From Rhodocyclaceae bacterium (GTDB lineage: Bacteria; Pseudomonadota; Gammaproteobacteria; Burkholderiales; Rhodocyclaceae): a stretch of DNA of 10,401 nucleotides. Positions 1 through 5,910 of the stretch are shown here, piece after piece. The stretch lies in assembly GCA_030689585.1 (NCBI GenBank), contig JAUYFZ010000232.1:1-10401 (forward strand), given 5' to 3'. How positions within the stretch are numbered: position 1 is the stretch's first letter; every line of letters starts with the position of its first letter. The translations under genes were made by a program, and so were the position numbers. Under the pieces are notes generated by a model. The model made no database searches. It worked only from the letters and a program-made list of their open reading frames with translations, and was not told the DNA's origin.

Positions 1-125
1 CGTAAATTTGTTAAAACCACAGAAAACATTTTCAAATACAAAAACGTTGCCAATAAAATAAAAAATTAGAAATGGCGACTCAAAATTTCAGAATTTTAGA
101 CCGACTATTTTTTAAAAATTGGGGT
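1..125. other. AT-rich segment with no recognisable gene
   Basis: This stretch is strikingly AT-rich compared with the GC-balanced coding DNA that follows. No credible gene lies in it apart from the tail of the broken third hip-operon gene. A short inverted repeat (AAAATT at 82-87, AATTTT at 92-97, 4-nt loop) is visible but is too AU-rich to call a terminator. The sharp composition change near 120-135 coincides with loss of nucleotidyltransferase-like sequence, so it may be the edge of an insertion or deletion. No insertion-sequence ends are identifiable because the window begins here. Confidence 0.45.
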
Positions 126-268
126 TTTCTGCCAAGCACTAAATAAGCCCTGGCAAGTGCCGTCCCACCCACAAGAAGACACGGTGCCTCAATAACACCT
201 GGCAACCGAACAATACGAACAATCTCGTCTTGACGCTGGTAAAGGGTTTGGGTTTCCATGGCGTTCAT
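80..268 (-). pseudogene. Truncated AbiEii-like nucleotidyltransferase, third gene of the hip operon
   Basis: The start codon at 268-266 overlaps the hipA stop by one base (TAATG), a typical translational-coupling junction, so this is probably the third cistron of hipBA. The 62-residue product begins MNAMETQ and contains LLVGGTALARAYL at about residues 31-43. This matches the GG-T/S-x2 nucleotide-binding start of the AbiEii/AbiGii-type nucleotidyltransferase fold, which is normally followed within about 10-15 residues by a metal-binding DxD-like motif. Here the DxD never appears. From about residue 46 the sequence becomes basic and AT-coded and stops at 80, whereas family members usually exceed 200 residues. 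I read it as a gene broken at about 120-135. HipA genes followed by such transferases are familiar from other genomes (recollection). The identification rests on one motif, so it is moderate. Confidence 0.5.
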
Positions 269-1539
269 TATACGTAGGGATGAATTGCTCCAAAAGCACT
301 GGCTGATAATTCGATCTCTGCTCCTGCAATACCGACCCGGCGGGCAGCATTCTTCCAACCGCTCGCCACCTCCACGATACTTCCAACGATTTCTTGAGCA
401 CGTTCGTCCGTCAGACGGTAGAACGGTGCGGTAGCCCGCACCGTTTCCAGCGAAGGCCGATTGTCGGACTCATCGATGTTGAGAACATGCTCTGCTTTAT
501 CAATGCTTGGATTAACATCAAAAGCAGGGGCCAAACGCCAGCCACGCCTATTTAGAATGAACCCGTGGTTCCGCAGATGATCGTCACGATTCCCAATGGC
601 AACATTGAAGGCGACACGCAAAAAAAGCTGTTCCAGATCAGACTGTACAAAGTGAGGATCGCCCTGCCTCTGAAGAAACTCGGCAAGTTCCAGATAGCTG
701 GTTCCTTCACTGACCCTCTTGCCTAAGAGCGTCATGGCCGAAGCATAAAATCGCCGCCGATATTCCGCTCCATTCGCCGCCACACCTGCAATGCGGTCGA
801 AACGCTGCACGCAAAACGTATGATGCGCACGAGGGGTGAGCCGTTCGACGATTGCCGGAGGCATGTCGATTCCAACTTGACGGGCAAGCCACCAAGCCAT
901 CCCCTCCCACGCGCCTATATTCCTGTCGTCATCGTGCGCAGGAAACTTGGCAATCCAGAGCGAACTGTCCTTGTTGCGGAAGTTGGCCTTGGGTCGTGCC
1001 CCCCCTAGGGAAGCCCCCGGAGCGACCAACACGGCAAGCCAGCGTCGCAAGGGATCAATATCATGAATATCCTTGCGAGTCAGTGCCTTCGCAATCGTGG
1101 CCAGTTCTGCGAGATGCGTGATGGGGGGAGCCGCCAACACTTCATTGGCAAGAAACATTTCATCATTTTTCAAACGGAACCGCAGCGCACCTTGCCGGGT
1201 GACATCCTGAACACCCAAAAGAAAATCCCAGGCATACAGTGTTCGTGCGGTGCGCTGCTCGTCCTTGGCCTGTAATGCTTCGCGTCGGCGCATCAGGGTT
1301 TGCCCCCATCGATCCGGCGAAGAATCCAGAAACACACCGAAATTGCCCGCGTCCGGTTTCGGAAAAAATGAACCCGCATCCAGACTCAACTGCGGATCAA
1401 TGGTAAATGCCCACTCCCGTTGCGCCAGCCAGGTTTTTTCGTACTGAAATCTCACTTGACCACGATCATGAATCAGTGTGCCCAATCGCTGCATGGGACA
1501 CCAATCGCAATCCAGCCAAACCTCCAGCTCACTGCTCAT
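268..1539 (-). CDS. hipA: HipA-family serine/threonine kinase toxin
   Basis: This 423-residue protein is a HipA-family kinase. The E. coli member phosphorylates glutamyl-tRNA synthetase and induces dormancy; the target here is unknown. Numbered from the ATG at 1539, an N-terminal HipA_N subdomain (about 1-100) contains SSPDRWGQTLMRR. The glycine-rich loop GASLGGARPK lies at 175-184, and its serine corresponds to the autophosphorylation position of E. coli HipA. LWIAKFP supplies the ATP-contacting lysine (K198). The catalytic loop GNRDDHLRN contains the general base (D319) and N324, and APAFDV carries the metal-binding Asp (D341). All key kinase residues are present, so it should be active. 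The upstream GTG at 1548 is in frame, but the ATG at 1539 forms an ATGA overlap with the hipB stop and is preferred. Length fits the family (about 400-440). Confidence 0.93.
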   Translation of the reverse strand: MSSELEVWLDCDWCPMQRLGTLIHDRGQVRFQYEKTWLAQREWAFTIDPQLSLDAGSFFPKPDAGNFGVFLDSSPDRWGQTLMRRREALQAKDEQRTARTLYAWDFLLGVQDVTRQGALRFRLKNDEMFLANEVLAAPPITHLAELATIAKALTRKDIHDIDPLRRWLAVLVAPGASLGGARPKANFRNKDSSLWIAKFPAHDDDRNIGAWEGMAWWLARQVGIDMPPAIVERLTPRAHHTFCVQRFDRIAGVAANGAEYRRRFYASAMTLLGKRVSEGTSYLELAEFLQRQGDPHFVQSDLEQLFLRVAFNVAIGNRDDHLRNHGFILNRRGWRLAPAFDVNPSIDKAEHVLNIDESDNRPSLETVRATAPFYRLTDERAQEIVGSIVEVASGWKNAARRVGIAGAEIELSASAFGAIHPYV

Positions 1540-1844
1540 CGTCGCCACTTTTTGAACAAAGGTAAGGCGAGATCCTGAAGACGACGGCCCAACACATCAT
1601 CTAGGGCCACCGTCGCAAAATCACCTTCCAGTCCATAGATAGCCAGCACACGCAGGTAGGTTCCCATCGTGACTGAAGCATCGCCACGCTCTACCTTGGC
1701 TAGCGTCGGGCGCGAAATGTCACAACGCAAGGCAACCGTGGTCGTCGTCAGTTGTCGTCTGAGGCGAGCCAGTCGAAGACGCTCACCTAATTCGACGAGC
1801 AGTTTGGATTCAGACAGAAAGGCAAGGGGGGCTTTGCTTGGCAT
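1536..1844 (-). CDS. hipB: HipB-like XRE-family antitoxin/repressor
   Basis: This 102-residue protein is a small DNA-binding protein of the Cro/C1 helix-turn-helix class. The HTH spans roughly residues 18-72, with ERLRLARLRRQLT for helix 1 and the DISRPTLAKVERGDASVTMGTY stretch covering the recognition helix and following turn. It sits directly before hipA with a 4-base overlap, the standard antitoxin-toxin order, so it should bind HipA and repress the operon. A TTG at 1883 would extend the protein by 13 residues. That codon lies inside a consensus -35 box, so I chose the ATG at 1844. This ATG is only about 9 nt below the -10 box, which predicts a leaderless or nearly leaderless mRNA and explains the lack of a Shine-Dalgarno sequence. 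The C-terminus ends FKKWRR. Confidence 0.9.
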   Translation of the reverse strand: MPSKAPLAFLSESKLLVELGERLRLARLRRQLTTTTVALRCDISRPTLAKVERGDASVTMGTYLRVLAIYGLEGDFATVALDDVLGRRLQDLALPLFKKWRR

Positions 1845-1853
1845 AGTGAAAGC

Positions 1854-1883
1854 ATTATGAGCAAAACCATTTCGCTTTGTCAA
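1854..1883 (-). promoter_or_regulatory. Sigma-70-type promoter of hipBA
   Basis: On the minus strand a perfect -35 TTGACA (1883-1878) is followed after 18 nt by CATAAT (1859-1854), a 5/6 match to the -10 consensus. The predicted start point at about 1848-1845 lies within a few bases of the hipB ATG, implying a leaderless transcript. The promoter begins only about 10 bases after the stop of the upstream secretion gene, so hipBA can be expressed independently of the operon above it. Confidence 0.7.
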
Positions 1884-1891
1884 TAATGGTT
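1865..1891. promoter_or_regulatory. Inverted repeat spanning the hip -35 box, candidate HipB operator
   Basis: Perfect 7-base arms AACCATT (1865-1871) and AATGGTT (1885-1891) are separated by 13 bases. Arm centres are 20 bases apart, about two helical turns, which suits a dimeric HTH repressor binding one face of DNA. The repeat encloses the -35 hexamer, so a bound repressor would block RNA polymerase. It could alternatively be read as a weak hairpin after the upstream gene, but the 13-nt loop and short A/T-rich stem argue against a terminator. HipB autoregulation is known in E. coli; its operators there have a different sequence and shorter spacing. Confidence 0.55.
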
Positions 1892-1892
1892 A

Positions 1893-3491
1893 TCAGAATG
1901 CAAGCATCAAATTCATGTGCTGAAGCCATTCTCCTTCCTTCCTCGATCCGTTTGGTTTGAGCACGCGGGCTAAGTCGAATTTGAAAGCAATATCCTTGGC
2001 CAGCGAATAACGCAACCCCAAACCGGCGGCAGATAAGCTACCAGAGGCGTGTGTTTCACCCGCCAACAGGTGGTTGCGGCCCGTGGCGGTATCAAAAAAG
2101 GCGAGTAGCTTGAACGAACCGGGCAGCCCCACCTGTCCGGCCAGCTCTGGCGTGGTCGCTTCTACGGTCGCCAATATTCCCGTATCGCGGGATACTTCCC
2201 GTTCCGAAAATCCCCGCACGCCGTTGGCACCGGCCATGCCGAACTGCTCGGCCGAGAGCAACGCGATGTCCGTCCATTGGGCAGAAGCTGCCATGCGCAA
2301 CTGCCAATCCCCCGCCAGACGCATGTGATTGAGGCTGCCTTTGATGGAACGATAATCGTCGCGTGCGCCGGCCCCGCCCGTTGGACTGGGTCTGGAAGCC
2401 TGAAAGTCGGCATCGCGTCCGTTCTTACCGCCGGGCAGGTTGTGCGTGAGGGTCACACTTAATTCCGTTGCCTGTCCGCCCGCCGCCAACATCCGGCTGT
2501 AAGTGGCGGTCAAGGGGCGCGTCGTAATATCCGCTGCCGCTGATCCGCACCCTGCTGCCCCAAAGGTGCCCAGTGTGCAGGTATTGTCGTTGGCCTTGAT
2601 GTCCCATCCCACAATGAGTTTATGCGTCATATCGCCTTCACGCGGCAGGGCATGGGTGTAGCGAAATCCAGTCACCGTCCCGCTTCCGGCGAAACTTAGA
2701 TCACCGGCGGTGGTTGCGGTCGTGCCCGCATTGACGGTGGAACTGGCCAGAATGAAATCGAAGGCTCCGCCTAGGGCATAGACAGGCAGACGATAGCTGG
2801 CACTCCAGATTTTGACGGCGGCGGGTTTTTCCGGCGATGTCTGGTAAGAGAGCGTCGCCACATGATCACGGTTCCAAAGATTGGCGTGTTGTATGGAAAC
2901 GCCGATGCGTCGCTTGCCCGTCGAATCATTGCCCGTGTTATCCAGCGACATCGTAAATTTCAAAGGGTCGTTTTCAGTCACTTTTAGACTGGCATCCACT
3001 GTGTTTTCTTTTTCTCCAAATCCCAATAACACTTCTACCTGTTTGGCGGGATTTTCGTTGTTGAGCGCAATTTGAGTAGAAAGATCAAAGGTATTTGGAG
3101 AAGTGCCCTCCTTCAACGCCGGTAACGCGGCCCGCAGATTATCGGCATCCAAGTATTTGAGAGTATCCGGTAGCACCACTTTGGCAATCACCGTTTCGGT
3201 AACTTCCAACCGCACGATGCCGCCGGTCAATTCTTGCTCCGGTGCATGAACCTGAACAGCAGAATAGCCGCGTTGCCGGTACGCAATTTCTATCGTTTCG
3301 AGTGCGCGCTGTATGTCCCCGTATTCCCGCTTTTCACCCGTAAAAGGAGCCACCAACTGCGCAATTTCGTCGGCGGTGAGCAACGAGGCCCCTTCGATCC
3401 GAAACCGCTGAATGTCAAACCGCTCCGTTTGTCCCGCTTGCCCCCAAGCATGACCGCAGACGACGATCAGAAATATCCCAAACCATCTCAT
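1893..3491 (-). CDS. Two-partner secretion outer-membrane transporter (TpsB, ShlB/FhaC/HecB family)
   Basis: This 532-residue protein belongs to the Omp85/TpsB superfamily, which secretes a large TpsA exoprotein across the outer membrane. A signal peptide (MRWFGIFLIVVCGHAWG, about 1-17) is followed by a ShlB-type POTRA domain at about 24-100 (FRIEGASLLTADEIAQLV; YRQRGYSAVQVHAPEQELTGG). A second POTRA-like part reaches about 170, and a beta-barrel occupies about 175-532. The signature VRGF is at 425-428, in the sequence NGVRGFSERE. A later barrel strand carries FFDTATG, and the chain ends in phenylalanine, as expected for BAM-dependent folding. The ATG at 3491 overlaps the stop of the dioxygenase gene (ATGA), so translation is coupled. 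No TpsA substrate gene is present; the gene is followed immediately by the hip promoter. The substrate is therefore unknown. Confidence 0.9.
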   Translation of the reverse strand: MRWFGIFLIVVCGHAWGQAGQTERFDIQRFRIEGASLLTADEIAQLVAPFTGEKREYGDIQRALETIEIAYRQRGYSAVQVHAPEQELTGGIVRLEVTETVIAKVVLPDTLKYLDADNLRAALPALKEGTSPNTFDLSTQIALNNENPAKQVEVLLGFGEKENTVDASLKVTENDPLKFTMSLDNTGNDSTGKRRIGVSIQHANLWNRDHVATLSYQTSPEKPAAVKIWSASYRLPVYALGGAFDFILASSTVNAGTTATTAGDLSFAGSGTVTGFRYTHALPREGDMTHKLIVGWDIKANDNTCTLGTFGAAGCGSAAADITTRPLTATYSRMLAAGGQATELSVTLTHNLPGGKNGRDADFQASRPSPTGGAGARDDYRSIKGSLNHMRLAGDWQLRMAASAQWTDIALLSAEQFGMAGANGVRGFSEREVSRDTGILATVEATTPELAGQVGLPGSFKLLAFFDTATGRNHLLAGETHASGSLSAAGLGLRYSLAKDIAFKFDLARVLKPNGSRKEGEWLQHMNLMLAF

Positions 3492-4372
3492 GAAGTGACT
3501 CGGTCGTAGTATCTCGCCCGATAAAGTAGGCGATGACGCGAGGCGCCGTTTGAAAAACCTGCGCGATCATGCAAAACGTTATTGCTAACCAATCCCATGC
3601 CAGGTTCCAGCCGTCCACGCAATATCCAGGGGGAGGGTTGATTCAATAGATGAGCCAAGGCCCTCACCGCCGCACGGGTAACGGCATCGTCACGCCAGAC
3701 GATGTTGATCGCTCTGGCCGTATAGCGCATGTGTAAAAACCCTGCCTCATCCACGGAAAAAACTGGACCCGGTTGTTCCGGTCGCGCAATGCCCCCTTCT
3801 TCTCCTTGCTCCATCCTCGCCGGAATGGTCATGGCCTCCGGACGGGATAAGGCGCGAATATATTCAGGGTTTTTATCGCGCAGCAGAATGTAGGCAATTT
3901 CGTGATCTAAAAGCTGGTTTTCTCCACCGGATTCGGCACTTTCTGCGCAATGAAGCAGTAGCCCCCGCACGGTGCGCTCCGGTGCGTTGTAATAACCGTC
4001 CGTATGCCATTTGATCGGACGGTTGGTGTAGGGAATGAAATCAGGACGATTCCCGGTTTCTTGCACCGATAACGGTGAAATGCCATCGTCATCGGTCAAC
4101 CAGTGCGTGTCGAGTTTTTGCAATCCCAACTGCTGGCCGAGTTTTCGCGGAATGTCCTTATCAGGATCGCGCCCCGTTTTCCCTGCATGAATGGCCATGT
4201 TGCAGCGGGCACACAGGTCAATCATTTGCTGTCGTTCCGACACATTCAAGCATCGAGGATCCTCCACTTCGACCACAATGTCTTCCAGTCGACGCGGAGC
4301 CGTATCGAGTTTTTGGGCGCGCCAGTCACGGTACGTCGCTGTGTCGTGCAGGTCGAAAGGAGACGTCATCAT
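3488..4372 (-). CDS. TauD/TfdA-family Fe(II)/2-oxoglutarate dioxygenase
   Basis: This 294-residue protein belongs to the family that couples 2-oxoglutarate decarboxylation to substrate hydroxylation, for example taurine to sulfite plus aminoacetaldehyde. The iron-binding HxD is at H123 and D125 (WHTDGYY) and the distal histidine is H268 (NNVLHDR). An arginine 11 residues later (R279, in GASRHRLLYR) sits where family members bind the 2-oxoglutarate carboxylate. All facial-triad residues are present, so the enzyme should be active. Length and spacing match TauD-like enzymes of about 280-300 residues. The substrate cannot be read from the sequence: the N-terminal part (RDWRAQKLDTAPRRLEDIVVEV) is unlike taurine dioxygenase as I remember it. 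It overlaps both neighbours by 4 bases (ATGA). With a DsrC-family gene in the same run, a sulfur-containing substrate is plausible but unproven. Confidence 0.88.
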   Translation of the reverse strand: MMTSPFDLHDTATYRDWRAQKLDTAPRRLEDIVVEVEDPRCLNVSERQQMIDLCARCNMAIHAGKTGRDPDKDIPRKLGQQLGLQKLDTHWLTDDDGISPLSVQETGNRPDFIPYTNRPIKWHTDGYYNAPERTVRGLLLHCAESAESGGENQLLDHEIAYILLRDKNPEYIRALSRPEAMTIPARMEQGEEGGIARPEQPGPVFSVDEAGFLHMRYTARAINIVWRDDAVTRAAVRALAHLLNQPSPWILRGRLEPGMGLVSNNVLHDRAGFSNGASRHRLLYRARYYDRVTS

Positions 4373-4914
4373 TCAAGGATGCCCGTCAATGTTTTCTCTA
4401 ATGCCAGAATCGCCGCCGGTGCTTCAATATCCATCACTTGATCGATCACCCAATGATGATCTTTTTCAAGCAACAGAACTTCCCTCAAACAAGCCCCTAA
4501 ATACCGATGAAAGCCAAATGCCTCATAGTCAAATTCGGCATATTCCGCGCTACGTCGGTTGAACAAATGAATGAAATCGCGCTGATCCGCGCTGGGGTCC
4601 ACTTGATGAAGTTGTTTGTTTTCCTCAACGATTTCTGACAATCGTTTCACCAAGGCCACGGTGAATGCCGTGCGAACTTCCACGTCGAGTTGTTTGTAAA
4701 CAATTCGGTCGGCTGCCACTGCCATAAAAACCAGAAACTCGCCCAAAAAATCGAAATAGGGCGGGCCAATATCAATGTCGAACTTCGCACGCCGCATGTT
4801 GTTGATCGATTCAATCGCCAATTTCCAAGCCAAAGTCGCCACGACGGAAGCCAGTACCACGGGGGATCTCTGGCCTTCCGCATGGAAACGGGTACGAAGT
4901 CGAATGCCCGCCAT
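4369..4914 (-). CDS. Uncharacterised helical protein in the dsrC-like/TauD operon
   Basis: I do not recognise a characterised family. The 181-residue product appears soluble and largely alpha-helical, with no signal peptide. Features include VVLASVVATLAWKLAIESINNM (about 19-40, the most hydrophobic helix), FDIDIGPPYFDFLGEF (45-60), the charged stretch VKRLSEIVEENKQL, FNRRSAEYAEFDYEAFGFHRYLG (118-140) and KDHHWVIDQVMDIEAP (151-166). Clustered Glu, Asp and His (E59, D69, H136, H153, H154, D158) could form a metal or cofactor site, but this is speculation. A TTG at 4917 abuts the preceding stop; I prefer the ATG at 4914. The stop overlaps the dioxygenase ATG, so the two are translationally coupled and may act in the same process. 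I believe similar proteins occur beside DsrC-like genes elsewhere, but this needs a search. Confidence 0.8.
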   Translation of the reverse strand: MAGIRLRTRFHAEGQRSPVVLASVVATLAWKLAIESINNMRRAKFDIDIGPPYFDFLGEFLVFMAVAADRIVYKQLDVEVRTAFTVALVKRLSEIVEENKQLHQVDPSADQRDFIHLFNRRSAEYAEFDYEAFGFHRYLGACLREVLLLEKDHHWVIDQVMDIEAPAAILALEKTLTGILE

Positions 4915-4917
4915 CAA

Positions 4918-5250
4918 TCAATAACCAGCCTTGCCATAAGGCTTCGGCAAACCAGCAATCTTGACGGCCTGTTTGGCCGGGCCATCAATCGGGAACATGT
5001 CGTACATTTCCTTGGAGCCCGCATGGGGCAGAATACTTTCCATGTCCTTCATGAAATTGCGGAAGTTCGGCGTTTTTCCGTCTTCCTGAAATTTCTCGCG
5101 GAAGTAGTTGATGACCACCATGTGATCGTCGGTCAGCGTAATGCTTTCCGCTTCTGCGATGACCTGCACGGCCTCGTCAGAATAATCCGGCTCCAGCAGA
5201 AAGCCATAGTCGTCCGTTTCTTTTTCTTCCCCATTGATCACGTAGCTCAT
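4918..5250 (-). CDS. DsrC/TusE-family protein lacking both conserved cysteines (RspA-like)
   Basis: This 110-residue protein is a DsrC/TusE homologue. DsrC carries sulfur on a flexible C-terminal arm, and TusE relays persulfide for tRNA thiolation. Family hallmarks are visible: the TDDHMVVINYFREKFQEDGKTPNFR stretch (40-64) and a C-terminal arm GPAKQAVKIAGLPKPYGKAGY (90-110) that aligns with the canonical arm ending CKxAGLPKPxGCV. Both cysteine positions are changed: V96 replaces the upstream Cys and K107 the penultimate Cys, and a few residues are added at the end. The whole protein has no cysteine, so it cannot carry persulfide or form the DsrC disulfide. Such variants have been separated from DsrC and TusE under the name RspA, with a suspected regulatory role (recollection). 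A strong ribosome-binding site precedes the ATG. It lies 29 nt after the Cas6-like gene and directly before the unknown 181-aa gene. Confidence 0.9.
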   Translation of the reverse strand: MSYVINGEEKETDDYGFLLEPDYSDEAVQVIAEAESITLTDDHMVVINYFREKFQEDGKTPNFRNFMKDMESILPHAGSKEMYDMFPIDGPAKQAVKIAGLPKPYGKAGY

Positions 5251-5256
5251 TAAAAG

Positions 5257-5265
5257 TTCTCCTTT
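5257..5265 (-). promoter_or_regulatory. Strong Shine-Dalgarno site of the dsrC-like gene
   Basis: The minus strand reads AAAGGAGAA, ending about 6 nt before the ATG at 5250. It is one of the clearest ribosome-binding sites in the window and fixes the start of the dsrC-like gene. It lies within the short gap after the Cas6-like stop, so the pair can share a transcript while the dsrC-like gene is translated independently and probably at a higher level. Confidence 0.8.
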
Positions 5266-5279
5266 GATATTTAAAAGAA

Positions 5280-5891
5280 TTATCTACCCCATCCACCCAC
5301 GGGCGCAACCGATTTGTGCTCTACGAAAAGTCCGCATCCCAACAATCGATCACCCCCCAACCCTTCGCGTTGCACGCGCAACGACCCGGTCTCATCCAAC
5401 CCCTGCAACATCAGGCTGAAACCCACACGAAGTCCTTCCTGCCGTGCCTTGCCGCAAAGCAGAGGCACGAAAATATCCATCTGAGACAGCCTATGACGAC
5501 AAGCCTCGAGAAACGCTGACTCTTCGGATTCTCCCATCGTCACAAAGGCAGAATATAGCATTCTGACCCCCGCTAATTCACGCGGCTTGGCCGTTCCAAT
5601 CGTCACGCTGTCCCCCAATTCAAGAGACACCCCCGTCAGCCCATTCGCCAATTCCTGTCTTTCACGAGGCAGACGCAAAATCAAACGAGAATGCCGTGAC
5701 AAATAAAGTTCGTCAGAAGCCTCTCCCACACGATGCAAGGAATGAACACCGGCCAATGGCTCATCCATTAACCAAGGCAGATGCTCGCACAACTGTTCTT
5801 TCAATCTCTCGGCATAACCTTTCTTCACCGCTTGACCGGAAAGAACGAAGGAAATATCCAGTGAATCATTAGCGTGAAATACATACCCCAT
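5280..5891 (-). CDS. Cas6/Cmx6-like RAMP protein (orphan)
   Basis: From the ATG at 5891 this is a 203-residue protein that I assign to the Cas6 RAMP superfamily, closest in memory to the MYXAN-type Cas6/Cmx6 group. Cas6 proteins cut CRISPR precursor RNA at repeat hairpins. The C-terminus holds GLGGDRLLGCG at 177-187, an exact match to the Cas6 glycine-rich loop pattern G-x-G-x5-G-x-G, within LRVQREGLGGDRLLGCGLF. Upstream are LDISFVLSG (11-19, beta-1), the helix KKGYAERLKEQLCEHLPWL (23-41), GVHSLHR (48-54) and RLILRLPRER. Candidate catalytic histidines are H37, H50 and H53. A HGY found after beta-1 in my recollection of the family reads KGY here, so activity is uncertain. No other cas gene or CRISPR array is in the window. 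An open frame continues upstream to 6065, but only through tandem repeats. The ATG itself lies in the terminal repeat, so the native N-terminus may differ. Confidence 0.72.
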   Translation of the reverse strand: MGYVFHANDSLDISFVLSGQAVKKGYAERLKEQLCEHLPWLMDEPLAGVHSLHRVGEASDELYLSRHSRLILRLPRERQELANGLTGVSLELGDSVTIGTAKPRELAGVRMLYSAFVTMGESEESAFLEACRHRLSQMDIFVPLLCGKARQEGLRVGFSLMLQGLDETGSLRVQREGLGGDRLLGCGLFVEHKSVAPVGGWGR

Positions 5892-5910
5892 CCCCTCCCC
5901 AACCCTCCCC
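5886..5910 (-). promoter_or_regulatory. G-quadruplex-prone tract over the Cas6-like start codon
   Basis: On the sense strand of the Cas6-like gene there are five G-runs of 4, 3, 4, 4 and 4 bases, separated by loops of 1, 2, 1 and 2 bases (positions 5910 down to 5886). The ATG start falls between the fourth and fifth runs. This satisfies the usual four-run, short-loop quadruplex pattern, so a folded mRNA would hide the start codon and the G-rich Shine-Dalgarno-like sequence. Related G-rich tracts occur on the plus strand at 6094-6120 and 10035-10059. Confidence 0.5.

Noticed and set aside
1845..1883. Upstream TTG start for hipB
   Set aside because: The codon lies within the perfect -35 box, so it would precede the predicted transcription start.
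1865..1891. Rho-independent terminator after the TpsB gene
   Set aside because: Stem is short and A/T-rich with a 13-nt loop; its position over the -35 box fits an operator better.
4690..5253. Plus-strand open frame of 187 codons
   Set aside because: Antisense to the DsrC-like and 181-aa genes, whose family signature and coupling are on the minus strand.
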